A DNA stretch of 64,000 nt from CAYWYR01 sp964462685 (GCA_964462685.1 CAYWYR010000002.1:62001-126000); one strand, 5' to 3'. Positions 8,749-16,704 are shown, counted from the stretch's first letter. Program-made: numbers and translations. Notes: generated by a model not told the origin, from the letters alone.

Positions 8749-9030
8749 TTAGTTTACATTGATATTTTCATTAATTGCAAACTTTGTAGAATCGCATAGA
8801 TTATTGTATGCATCAGGATTAAAATTTTTGTTTCTGAACCATATTTCAGCAAGGGACTCTCCAACAGAAGACAAAATAACATCATCAACACTATCATCCT
8901 TCCCAACTTTTAGCAGTGCATCAATAACTTCGTAAGAGTCAAAAGCTGATAAATCCATTGCTGCATCATCCCTTTCTGAAATGGATGCGGATTTATCCAA
9001 TAATATTTTTATTAATTTTTTTTCCTTCAT
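8749..9030 (-). CDS. HEAT-like probable immunity protein (cassette 2)
   Basis: 93 residues from ATG 9030, which is one base after the stop codon of the tip-2 frame (TAA-A-ATG). That spacing decides the start against a longer frame beginning at 9069. The helical pattern ISERDDAAMDLSAFDSYEVIDALLKVGKDDSVDDVILSSV, read in pieces, looks like two HEAT-type helical repeats, a fold common among immunity proteins. No signal peptide is visible. It probably protects against the toxin encoded by the adjacent tip. The exact Imm family is not recognised. Confidence 0.68.
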   Translation of the reverse strand: MKEKKLIKILLDKSASISERDDAAMDLSAFDSYEVIDALLKVGKDDSVDDVILSSVGESLAEIWFRNKNFNPDAYNNLCDSTKFAINENINVN

Positions 9031-9031
9031 T

Positions 9032-10003
9032 TTAATAAAGTGGTAAATGTGTGCCAACTGCTTTTCCACCTGTCTGTCCAGTAAAGGGATTCACAAAATT
9101 TCCAGGCCCAAGTCTCGCATCAAATCGTGGAACTTGACTTCCTGCTTCCAATCCTGATCGCGTTGACCCTTGTGCTTTTATTTTTAGTCTCCAAGAAAAG
9201 TTACCAGCATCATCATAAACACCCCATACTTGAGGCCCTCCAGTATTTGGTCCTTTTACAAAACCTTTACTTTTTGCCCAATTTTGTAGTGTTCTAACAT
9301 TTTGTTGTCCAACTTTCGGTAGTTGCTTAACTAATGCATTAAATCCACTCGCCCCCTTAGCGACACCTCCGGTTCCTTCCTCTTTTTTCTTAACCTTCGG
9401 TTTGGTTTTGAGCATCGACCGCCCACCAGAGGCAGCCAATGCAAGAACTTCCTAAGGCTCCATGCTAGAGGCAAGATAGCTCATGTCATCTGTTACCGCG
9501 CCAACAGGGTCTATTCCGCTCATCGTATGTACGAATAGACCGTACCCATAGTTCGCAGCCGTTGCATAGCCGTTATAAACCCGGGTTGTTATAGCGTTTG
9601 CCGCAAAAGCGAAGAACCCGCCACTCTCTACTTGGGGTATGTATGGGACAACCTCGAAGCCCAGTCTTCCTTCGCTAGTGAACTGCGTGGTGTAAGCATC
9701 AACTTTGGCCCCGTATTCGGCGCGCTCCAGGGAATAAGCAGCTTCGGCCGCGGCTTGCATCTGGCGATTGACATGTCCCTGGGCTATGTCGAAGAAAAAG
9801 CTATTAGAACCAGAACCCATGTCTGATACTGGATCTGGGTCGGCAGTTACGGTAAGTTCATTGTGGTGGAATTCCCCATCCTTCCACTCCCCGTCCGCCC
9901 CGAGCGGATCGATAATGCTTATCGGGTTATTGTCAAAGGCGTTGTACGGGCTCTGGAACGGGTGTCGAGGCCTATCGAAAATGTCATAGATATTATCAAT
10001 AAC
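9032..10003 (-). pseudogene. Orphan RHS tip cassette 2, split by an amber stop
   Basis: The frame opens after TAG at 10004 with no start codon. It runs through an RHS-core end (HPFQSPYNAFDNNPIS, then IIDPLGADGE), a linker, and a region of about 120 residues rich in Ala/Tyr (9452-9820). It is interrupted by an in-frame TAG (9452-9454) and resumes in the same frame (EVLALAASGGRSMLKTK) to a C-terminal domain ending FVNPFTGQTGGKAVGTHLPLY. That end (SWRLKIK, VPRFDARLGPG, VGTHLPL) looks like a compact nuclease-type toxin domain, though I cannot name the family. The DNA at 9891-9964 is a near copy of 11210-11283. Lacking the RHS N-terminus and bearing a stop, it is probably silent. Confidence 0.8.
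9891..9964 (-). repeat. RHS core-end repeat, copy 2 (of 11210-11283)
   Basis: 74 bases nearly identical to 11210-11283, encoding the conserved ..SPY.AFDNNPISIIDPLGADG junction on the minus strand. Upstream and downstream sequences are unrelated, as expected where tips are exchanged by homologous recombination. Confidence 0.88.
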
Positions 10004-10114
10004 CTATGGTTTAAATAGATTTACAACTTATTCATAATCACTTCTTACCTTTAGTTATTTATTTTAACTATTACAAATCAAAAATAATTTTACCTTATTG
10101 ATTCATAGAACATT

Positions 10115-10384
10115 TTACCACCATTCATCTGGAATATTTTTCATCTGCTCAAAAACATCCCAATCTGTTGGTTTCATTTCGGGTTCAGACCACTCACATT
10201 TCATGTCTTCAATCCAATACAATCTATATTCTCGGTGAAAGGGAAAAGGGTAATCTTGGATTCCAAACTCAACTCCACAACAAGTGCATATATCATATGT
10301 AGGATATTCCCCTTCTTGCCAAATCACATAATCCCCGTAATCAAAACCGCATATCCTACAAATAGTTTCGTCTTTTTTCACCAT
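10115..10384 (-). CDS. Cys-rich probable immunity protein (cassette 1)
   Basis: 89 residues with two CxxC pairs (CRICGFDYGDY and CTCCGVEFG) that probably hold one zinc, followed by an aromatic, acidic end (PTDWDVFEQMKNIPDEWW). Proteins with this ICxxCGFDYG...CxCCGVEFG layout commonly follow RHS-type toxins, where they are taken to be immunity factors. The start codon overlaps the last seven bases of the RHS gene, so translation is coupled to the toxin. There is no signal peptide, which fits a cytoplasmic antitoxin for an incoming nuclease. The role is inferred from position and family habit. Confidence 0.75.
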   Translation of the reverse strand: MVKKDETICRICGFDYGDYVIWQEGEYPTYDICTCCGVEFGIQDYPFPFHREYRLYWIEDMKCEWSEPEMKPTDWDVFEQMKNIPDEWW

Positions 10385-12120
10385 ATCTTTGCCTCGATAC
10401 CTTTTTTACTATTCCAAAATTCTTGATTATTTTTAAATTTATGTCCTCTTGAATTATTTAAGCTCTTAGGACCTGGTTTATATAATGTTCGAGGAGTCCC
10501 ATCAGGTGCATATGCTCCATATATGTTACTTTTTTTATTCCATAGTATTATATCACCGTTTGGCTGGAACTTAACACTCGTACCTCTTCCAGGATTATTG
10601 AAGAAATCTTCAGCCTTTTTAACGTATTGTGTAGCATTATGCACATCGGGGAAATCAGCTCCATGATCGATAAAGTGTTTCTTCGCATTTTTTGCACGAT
10701 TTCCATATTTGCCTAGTGTCCAAAAACTCTTCTTCGGGCTTCTGGACAACGCACCGTAAAGCATAGCTGCAGCAAATCCCTGTACTTCCTCGTCACCTGC
10801 TTCCAAAAGGTAATTTACGGTGGCCGTAATATCTATGTTACCTATAGAATTAGCTATTGATTTTCCATAATCAATTGGGTCTCTGACAAAATCTGTGATC
10901 TCTAAACTTGTCGTATTAAATAGACTCCAAAGGTTGTAATCTAACCAGTTATTTTCATTTTTTATTCGATTATCTTCTTGATAATAATAAAGATGCGTAC
11001 CGTTTGGATCTACAAAACCTATATTATTTTCATTATTCTGATAGTTAAAGAGATTACCATATGCCAACAAGTGTGTTGCATGTCCATCCGAATTCATTAA
11101 AGGGACTGCATCGGACGGCACTTGGCTTGAACCGCCATCAGGGTTAGGAATCGTTTGGCCATGTGGTTCAATTGGTGAATCTAAGCCATCTGCATCTCCA
11201 CTTTCTTCCCCGTCCGCCCCGAGCGGATCGATGATGCTTATCGGATTATTATCAAACGCCGTATAAGGGCTTTGGAACGGGTGAGTGACGGGATCGGGGG
11301 ACCACCAGCGGCCGAGATCTGCGTCGTACATCCTAAAATAAGTCGAATAGTGCTTGCCCTCTCCCGTAATTGAGCCTTCTTGATCAGATAGGCCGGTTAC
11401 GGCTGTTGCGTCCTCTGTCAGGCGGTTCTCCATTTCCATGTTCTGGAAGCCGTACCTATATAGGTCACTAGCCCAGCTATAATCCTCTATCAAAAGGCCG
11501 AACGGGTAGTAGTTGGAGAGGCTCACAAGCTCAGGCTCGAACGTGCCGCCCGTGTTCCGCCGGGCATCGGTGATTACCGCCCGCACCGACCCCAGATGGT
11601 CACGAAGCTCGAACCGCTTGCGGCCCTGCTGGCGGTACTCTTGCCGCACCGTGTCCCCCGAGCTGTTCAGAAGGCCAAGCGAGTCTGTAGTGCGGTTTTC
11701 CAGCAGGCTGACACGGTAAGGGAAGGTGTTCTTGGGCAGCCACGTCAGTTCCCGCCCCGTGGCACCGTAGGCCGAGTAGTGGGTAAGGTCGGCATCGTCG
11801 ATGCTATATCCCAGATATTCTATCCAAGGCCCGTCCCCTTCATATATGGCCAGTACCTCACCGCCGGCACCGGGAGCGAAGAGAGTAAGGCCAAGCCCGT
11901 ACTCGCGCAAAGTGCCGTAGCTGGAGCCGATACCGTAATATTTGGAAACATCCTCCTCGAGGGCGGCCGACCATGTTTGCTCGGCGTACTTGTGCCCTTC
12001 GGGTGTGTACCAGTAGTCGGTGTGGATCTGGTAGGTCTTCTCGCCCAAGCCTGGATCGATCGTGAACCTGCGGGTGCGGGTGCTGCGTTTCGGCTTGCCG
12101 GAAGTTTGGCTTTGGATAAT
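10378..12120 (-). CDS. RHS C-terminal fragment with a ribonuclease-like toxin tip
   Basis: The frame is open from the TGA at 12121; the first usable start is TTG 12048 (556 residues). Residues 1-250 are the end of the RHS core: YSAYGATGRELTWLP, RFELRDHLGSVRAVITD, LSNYYPFGLLIEDYSW, YDADLGRWWSPDPVTHPF, and the junction DNNPISIIDPLGADG. The rest is a variable tip ending in a domain with HFIDHGADF, GDIILWNKKSNIYGAYAPDGTPRT and LYKPGP. That H..HG...DG..RT pattern resembles BECR-fold (barnase/EndoU/colicin-type) ribonuclease toxins, by inference. The large YD-repeat core and N-terminus are missing because the frame begins beside the PAP2 gene end. The core part is about 60% GC, well above its neighbours. 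Confidence 0.85.
   Translation of the reverse strand: MIQSQTSGKPKRSTRTRRFTIDPGLGEKTYQIHTDYWYTPEGHKYAEQTWSAALEEDVSKYYGIGSSYGTLREYGLGLTLFAPGAGGEVLAIYEGDGPWIEYLGYSIDDADLTHYSAYGATGRELTWLPKNTFPYRVSLLENRTTDSLGLLNSSGDTVRQEYRQQGRKRFELRDHLGSVRAVITDARRNTGGTFEPELVSLSNYYPFGLLIEDYSWASDLYRYGFQNMEMENRLTEDATAVTGLSDQEGSITGEGKHYSTYFRMYDADLGRWWSPDPVTHPFQSPYTAFDNNPISIIDPLGADGEESGDADGLDSPIEPHGQTIPNPDGGSSQVPSDAVPLMNSDGHATHLLAYGNLFNYQNNENNIGFVDPNGTHLYYYQEDNRIKNENNWLDYNLWSLFNTTSLEITDFVRDPIDYGKSIANSIGNIDITATVNYLLEAGDEEVQGFAAAMLYGALSRSPKKSFWTLGKYGNRAKNAKKHFIDHGADFPDVHNATQYVKKAEDFFNNPGRGTSVKFQPNGDIILWNKKSNIYGAYAPDGTPRTLYKPGPKSLNNSRGHKFKNNQEFWNSKKGIEAKIW
11210..11283 (-). repeat. RHS core-end repeat, copy 1
   Basis: 74 bases matching 9891-9964 with few differences, sitting exactly at the core/tip boundary of the longest RHS frame. 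Confidence 0.88.
11317..11525 (-). repeat. RHS core repeat shared with 7748-7985
   Basis: This core segment recurs as the broken copy at 7748-7985, with long identical runs on both sides of one replaced stretch. Direct repeats of this kind allow deletion or exchange of everything between them. Confidence 0.85.
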
Positions 12121-12126
12121 TCAGGT

Positions 12127-12915
12127 TTAAGGGAAAATCCTTGTTTTAGGAAGTGCTGACTTTTTACTTTTAGGGACTTTTAGCTTTCTCTCTATTATAT
12201 CCTGAAAACTATATCCGGAATTGAAAAGCTGCATTTTAAACGCCACTTCTACATATCTGGGCAGTATTTTTTCATATATTAGAAAATATCCTATCATACC
12301 AAGCATAAAGCCACCTATGGGATCCATTATCACATGGAATTTGAGAGCTACTGTACCCCATGAAGCTCCAAGGGTATAAGGCAAGGTTATCCAAAAAGCT
12401 ATACGCCAATGCCTGATCAGAAATAAAGAAAGAACGACCATCGGTACTACATGATAGCTCGGGAAAGCCCCATAAGGCACACTGGATTCATAGAGAGCCT
12501 GGACAATACCGAACACAGTAGAACTCATTATGGCCGGGTCGTGCTGCATTATCATAACAGGTTCTGCTGTGGTAGGGAAAGCCAGATATATACAGAAACA
12601 TAATAACAGCAATACTATATAAGTAATGTATAGGCTGAAAATCTGTTTTACGTTGATCTTTTTATTCAGGCAAAGGAAAAACCCGAGTGCTGGAAAGCAC
12701 ATATACAGTACATAAGGCAGGTAAAACCAGAAATTGAAGGGTATATATTTATCCAGAGGAGAAACTAAGGCTACAGGTTCCCCAAGATATGCCCCTAACT
12801 GCCCTACAAAAGGGTATAAAGATAGTAGAAAGTAAAGTAAGGTCATAAGTGGAAGGAATGCTATGAGTTTTACTTTGAACCCATAATCTTCAGTATCATG
12901 AAAAGCCGGTCTCAT
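12127..12915 (-). CDS. PAP2-superfamily membrane phosphatase/transferase, Aur1-like
   Basis: A 262-residue integral membrane protein with about six hydrophobic segments. It has the two halves of the PAP2 active site: PSYHVV (PSxH, about residue 155) and KFHVIMDPIGG (KxHxxxDxxGG, about 204-214). This reduced motif set, and the soluble tail ending KSKKSALPKTRIFP, fit the Aur1/Ipt1-like branch, which moves a phospho-head group between lipids (for example inositol-phosphate to ceramide). The bacterial substrate is unknown. The stop is directly followed by the truncated RHS frame, so its 3' side is the island boundary. Confidence 0.78.
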   Translation of the reverse strand: MRPAFHDTEDYGFKVKLIAFLPLMTLLYFLLSLYPFVGQLGAYLGEPVALVSPLDKYIPFNFWFYLPYVLYMCFPALGFFLCLNKKINVKQIFSLYITYIVLLLLCFCIYLAFPTTAEPVMIMQHDPAIMSSTVFGIVQALYESSVPYGAFPSYHVVPMVVLSLFLIRHWRIAFWITLPYTLGASWGTVALKFHVIMDPIGGFMLGMIGYFLIYEKILPRYVEVAFKMQLFNSGYSFQDIIERKLKVPKSKKSALPKTRIFP

Positions 12916-13252
12916 TTATTAAATCTTCTGATAGTTTTTTATATCACAAACTATAATATTAGACAGTTTCTTCTGGGTATGATTGTAGTGTATAACCAAC
13001 GGTTTACATCGCCACTATTTATTGAATATATCAAATTATGCTTAATAATAGCCAAGCATATATTTAACCTAAGCTTAACTTTATCTGAACTTATGTCTCT
13101 GGCAAAAGTAACGAAAACAGTTGTTCCACTTTTATTTAGACGTTTTGCGACTTTTTTTTTCGTCATGTTACATTATAATAACGGTATGAATCGTCATGCT
13201 GAAAAACCATGTATATTAACACAGTTTTAACATAAACTAAACATTAGGTGAT
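12916..13252. other. Divergent intergenic region (PAP2 / FAS1)
   Basis: 337 bases of AT-rich DNA between divergent genes. The short frames in it have no protein-like composition. The only structure I can point to is a set of TTAACA-like repeats with 11-base spacing at 13216-13243, just before the FAS1 start. Confidence 0.6.
13216..13243 (+). promoter_or_regulatory. Three TTAACA-like repeats with 11-bp period
   Basis: TTAACA (13216-13221), TTAACA (13227-13232) and TAAACA (13238-13243) are each separated by five bases. The pattern matches the TTNACA-N5 layout of PhoP/PhoB-type boxes and also the repeats before the PhoX-like gene. The last repeat ends only nine bases from the FAS1 ATG, which leaves little room for a promoter, so chance or a repressor site is possible. 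Confidence 0.35.
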
Positions 13253-14224
13253 ATGAAAAAAACCCTAGCACTACTGGCGGCATTATCAATGCCATTTTTT
13301 ATGACATCATGCGATGATGATGACGATGATGACAACCCTGTTATAGTAACAGAGACATCGATAACGGATCTGGCTGTAGCGACCCCTGAGCTTTCTACTT
13401 TAGTAGCAGCACTTGAAAGGCTTGAGCTTGATGATGATTTCGATATGGTTGATGGTACAGAATATACTGTATTAGCCCCAACCAATACCGCTTTCCAAGA
13501 GCTACTTGACAGCAATGAAGACTGGACAACACTAGATGATATCCCGACTGAAACCTTGGAAATGGTTCTAAACTATCATGTTATAGGTGCGGAACTGATG
13601 AGTGATGATATACAGGAAGGTTCTGGATGGGCTACTACTTCTGCTATGGGCCCAGGTGATAACGGTATTTCACTTTATATCAACCGTACTGGTGAAGTAG
13701 TAATGTTTGACGAAGCAACAGTATCTACAGCTAACGTTGATGCGGACAATGGTGTAGTTCATATTATAGATAAGGTTCTTATGCCTAAGAACTTACTGAA
13801 TAGAGCTATGTCGCTTGATAACTTCTCAACTCTAGTAACTGCAGTTCAGTTCCCAGGGCTTACAACTGATTTTGTAGCTGCACTTGACGGAGACGGACCT
13901 CTTACGGTATTCGCACCTGATAACGACGCGTTTACAGCCCTACTTGAGAGCAACGAGGCTTGGAATGGTTTAGGTGATATTGGTGCAGAGCTATTAAATA
14001 GTGTACTTCTATATCACGTGGCAAGCGGCAATTTCCAATCATCACAACTAACTGATGGTATGCCTATACCTACATTACTTGATGGCCAGGGTTTAGAGTA
14101 CAGTGCCGGTATGAGCACACTTCGCACTACATCCGGAGCCGATGTAATGATCACAGGAACTGACATCCAGACTACAAACGGCGTTATCCATGTAGTAGAA
14201 GATGTACTAGTGCCGGGTTCATAA
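13253..14224 (+). CDS. Lipoprotein with two fasciclin (FAS1) domains
   Basis: 323 residues. A signal with lipobox (FFMTSC, about Cys20) is followed by a run of eight Asp residues, a typical Bacteroidota surface-lipoprotein spacer. Two FAS1 domains follow (about 35-175 and 180-323), each with YTVLAPTNTAF or LTVFAPDNDAF (motif H1) and a later NYHVIGAEL or LYHVASGNF (H2). Both end in GVVHIIDKVLMP or GVIHVVEDVLVP. FAS1 proteins mediate adhesion to surfaces or matrix. It ends at a strong terminator and is transcribed alone, with TTAACA-like repeats immediately upstream. Confidence 0.93.
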   Translation: MKKTLALLAALSMPFFMTSCDDDDDDDNPVIVTETSITDLAVATPELSTLVAALERLELDDDFDMVDGTEYTVLAPTNTAFQELLDSNEDWTTLDDIPTETLEMVLNYHVIGAELMSDDIQEGSGWATTSAMGPGDNGISLYINRTGEVVMFDEATVSTANVDADNGVVHIIDKVLMPKNLLNRAMSLDNFSTLVTAVQFPGLTTDFVAALDGDGPLTVFAPDNDAFTALLESNEAWNGLGDIGAELLNSVLLYHVASGNFQSSQLTDGMPIPTLLDGQGLEYSAGMSTLRTTSGADVMITGTDIQTTNGVIHVVEDVLVPGS

Positions 14225-14251
14225 TATCCGATAGATATAGATAGGATTATG

Positions 14252-14289
14252 AAAAAAGGGTCAGCCTGTAATTAGGCTGACCCTTTTTT
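14252..14289 (+). terminator. Terminator of the FAS1 gene
   Basis: A 10-bp perfect stem GGGTCAGCCT/AGGCTGACCC (extended by A-T pairs), loop GTAATT, and a run of Ts. Confidence 0.95.
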
Positions 14290-14352
14290 ATTGTCTTAAT
14301 ATAAAAAGAGACGGTTTAAGGAATAAACCTATAGCAATAAGCTTACGGAAAT

Positions 14353-14371
14353 AACCTCTCACCTTTACCAC
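14353..14371 (+). repeat. AACCTCTCACC leader element, copy A
   Basis: Shares 18 of 19 positions with copy B at 14603. A shorter AACCTCTCAC recurs at 18731, directly before the ATG of the VIT-like gene. Confidence 0.6.
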
Positions 14372-14541
14372 CGTTTGCAATCACCCCGTCTCAATTTTTG
14401 GGTACAAGTACCCTCTCTCTAACACAAACTTAACAATCTTAACCGAATCTTCATATAATATTTTTAATAAAAGATATAATGCTTCGAGTTTGCCAATAGT
14501 GTGGAAAACGATCCACACAAATATTGAATTATCAATAAATC

Positions 14542-14586
14542 TTAACAATTAATTCATATTCACTTTACATTAGGCTATTAACTTTG
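14542..14586 (+). promoter_or_regulatory. Candidate Pho-box promoter of the PhoX-like gene
   Basis: TTAACA (14542-14547), TTCATA (14553-14558) and TTTACA (14564-14569) repeat exactly every 11 bases. They are followed nine bases later by TAACTTTG (14579-14586), a match to the Bacteroidota -7 consensus TAnnTTTG. No -33 TTG is present; its place is taken by the repeats, as in activator-dependent Pho promoters. The gene downstream is a PhoX-like phosphatase. Confidence 0.5.
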
Positions 14587-14602
14587 TATTGCTTGATAAA
14601 AA

Positions 14603-14621
14603 AACCTCTCACCTTTATCAC
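14603..14621 (+). repeat. AACCTCTCACC leader element, copy B
   Basis: Lies about 17 bases after the TAACTTTG box, so it would be in the 5' untranslated leader of the PhoX-like transcript. It is followed by TGCAAT and the palindrome GTTTCATATATGAAAC. Confidence 0.6.
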
Positions 14622-14770
14622 TTCTGCAATACACTGTTTCATATATGAAACAAACTATGCGGATAACCATCTGGCTAAAAATCAAGATAGATTATGTAAC
14701 CAGATGTGTGTGAAAAAAGGGAAGCAGAAACAAAACCCTTTATTCATTATCTAATTAGGAGCACTTCGTA

Positions 14771-16660
14771 ATGAAGAAACTCTCTATGGCATTATTAGGG
14801 GCGGCCATAGCCTCTACTTCGGCAAATGCGTTCGAAGAACAACTAAATATGGAAAACAATACGCTAGAGACTTGGGTACCATCTACAGTTCTAGCTACAT
14901 CTCCACTAAAGTACGATGTTATATTCGTAGGTGGAGCAGACATGGTACAGCACACTGCAATCTATGGCGGTGAAGCTGGGATGGCACCTGCTAAGCAGTG
15001 GCATGACTTTATTGGCTTTACTCCTGCCAATGACGACGACAAAGCGAGAATCCCTGGCGTTTACGGTTTCGTTTCTGTAAACCACGAAAGAATCCAGAAC
15101 CACGACGAGATCGGTGACGGTGGCGGTATGACTGTATTCGCTGTTGGTAGAACTGACGACGACAGACTAGAAGTACTGGAGCAGACTATTGAGGGTCGCG
15201 GAACTGCTAAGTTTTTCAACGTAGATTTCGTTAACACTGTTGGTGAAACCGGTATGAACTGCGGTGGTATCACTGCACCTGACGGACGTATCTGGACAGC
15301 GGAAGAATGGTGGCAGTCAAGCCTTGACGGTGCGTTCAGAGACACTGTTGATTTCGTTATCGGTGAGACTACACCAAACGGTTTCCCTGGCTACAATGGT
15401 GAGACACTTGAAAGAGTAGCGAACCTAAACTACATGGTAGAGATCGATCCCCGCTCTGCAGCTGCTGTAAGAAAGCAATACAACTGGGGCCGCCAGCCTT
15501 TCGAGGGGGGAGCGATAACTGACGATATGACAACTGCATACCTTGGCGCTGACGCGACTCCTGGTCTATTTACCAAGTTTGTTGCTGATACACCGGGTGA
15601 TTTCACTAGCGGTACTACTTATGTTTACAAGCAGAACCAAGGAAGCTATGCTGGCACTTGGGTAGAAATGGACATGGATAATTTCGATAACGTTCCTAAC
15701 TTTACACCAAACGCATTTGCTGTTGGTGGTACTGGATTCAACAGAATCGAGTGGGTAGCTATCGATCCTAACTCCGGACTTGTTTACTTTACAGAAACTG
15801 GCCGTGACAACCCTGGTAGCAGACTAGAAGGCGCTGTTGAAGCAGGTGGCGACATTGCATACCACCACTATCAGCGTGCTACTGAGCAAGGCTTAGATAG
15901 CCCATTTGATGGCGATTACTGGGATTACTACGGACGTATCATGGTTTACAACCCTGCAACTAACGAATGTATGCCTTTCCTAGAAGGCGGCCCGTTCTTC
16001 GATGTAAACAGCAGTAACCATTTCGAAGATGGGAATAACACTGACGGTAGTTTAAACCAAGACTTCCAACCTTATCCTGAAAAGCACCTAACGAACCCTG
16101 ATGGTCTTAACTTCCTAAATATCAACGGCAAGTCAATCATGGTAATATGCGAAGACCTTAACGGTACTTCTTACGGCCGAGTTAAGCCGGGTATCGGTAA
16201 CAGAACTTGTGAGCTTTTCGTTCTTGATATGGAAAAAGAAGCTACGATAGACAATCTAGTAAGAGTTGGTATTGTTCCTGTAGGAGCAGAAGTAACTGGC
16301 GCATGCCCTACTCCTGATGGCAAAAACCTACTTGTGAACTCTCAGCACCCTGCTACTTACAACGAATATCCTTATAACAACTCACTTACTTTCGTACTTA
16401 CAGGCTGGGATGAGTTCATCAACACTAGCGTACAAGAAGAAGGTGTTGTAAACGGCGGTAATGACTTCGGTATCTTCCCTAACCCAACTACAAGAGAGAT
16501 CAGATTCAATGTTGTAACTGATGCAGCTCTTTATGATGTACAGGGTAAGAGACTGAAAGTTGTAACTAACACAGATATGATGGATGTACGTGAATTTGGC
16601 CCAGGTACTTACTTTGTTAAGAACGCTGCCGGCGACGTTCAGAAGCTTATCATCGAATAA
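14771..16660 (+). CDS. PhoX-like (DUF839) secreted phosphatase with T9SS tail
   Basis: 629 residues. A signal peptide ends ASTSANA. The body shows DUF839/PhoX features: VNHERIQNH..GGGMTVFAV, a GMNCGGITAPDGRIWTAEE segment (compare the NCAGG..TWLTCEE of PhoX), VRKQYNWGR, KFVADTPGDFTSGTTYV, RIEWVAIDPNSGLVYFTET and ICEDLNG. PhoX enzymes are calcium/iron-dependent monoesterases used under phosphate limitation. The last 75 residues (FGIFPNPTTREIRF...GTYFVKNAAGD) are a type A T9SS sorting domain. The start has a good ribosome site (AGGAGCAC), and Pho-box-like repeats lie upstream. Codon use is notably regular, suggesting strong expression. Confidence 0.85.
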   Translation: MKKLSMALLGAAIASTSANAFEEQLNMENNTLETWVPSTVLATSPLKYDVIFVGGADMVQHTAIYGGEAGMAPAKQWHDFIGFTPANDDDKARIPGVYGFVSVNHERIQNHDEIGDGGGMTVFAVGRTDDDRLEVLEQTIEGRGTAKFFNVDFVNTVGETGMNCGGITAPDGRIWTAEEWWQSSLDGAFRDTVDFVIGETTPNGFPGYNGETLERVANLNYMVEIDPRSAAAVRKQYNWGRQPFEGGAITDDMTTAYLGADATPGLFTKFVADTPGDFTSGTTYVYKQNQGSYAGTWVEMDMDNFDNVPNFTPNAFAVGGTGFNRIEWVAIDPNSGLVYFTETGRDNPGSRLEGAVEAGGDIAYHHYQRATEQGLDSPFDGDYWDYYGRIMVYNPATNECMPFLEGGPFFDVNSSNHFEDGNNTDGSLNQDFQPYPEKHLTNPDGLNFLNINGKSIMVICEDLNGTSYGRVKPGIGNRTCELFVLDMEKEATIDNLVRVGIVPVGAEVTGACPTPDGKNLLVNSQHPATYNEYPYNNSLTFVLTGWDEFINTSVQEEGVVNGGNDFGIFPNPTTREIRFNVVTDAALYDVQGKRLKVVTNTDMMDVREFGPGTYFVKNAAGDVQKLIIE

Positions 16661-16704
16661 GTAGTTTGTCATGAATTAAGGTTTTATCCTTAAATCATTA
16701 TCAT

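Larger units (their letters stand above)
14290..14770. other. Long regulatory intergenic region before the PhoX-like gene
   Basis: 481 bases with no coding frame worth naming. It holds two copies of AACCTCTCACCTTTA(C/T)CAC (14353 and 14603), each followed by a TGCAAT and a small palindrome (GGGTAC-AA-GTACCC region; GTTTCATATATGAAAC). There are also two clusters of TTAACA-like repeats (14419-14455 and 14542-14569), a hairpin GTGTGGA/TCCACAC (14499-14518), a TATAAT (14475-14480) and a TAACTTTG -7 box (14579-14586). It looks like a regulated, multi-promoter leader. Confidence 0.7.

Noticed and set aside
7640..12130. tmRNA 3' end as an attachment site for the RHS island
   Set aside because: tmRNA ends often serve as attB, and the island begins right after the terminator, but no second copy of the tmRNA 3' sequence and no integrase were found near 12.1 kb or elsewhere in the island.
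12898..13230. Plus-strand 110-codon frame before the FAS1 gene
   Set aside because: It starts inside the PAP2 gene on the other strand, is AT-driven in composition (Leu/Phe/Ile runs) and has no recognisable motif or ribosome site.
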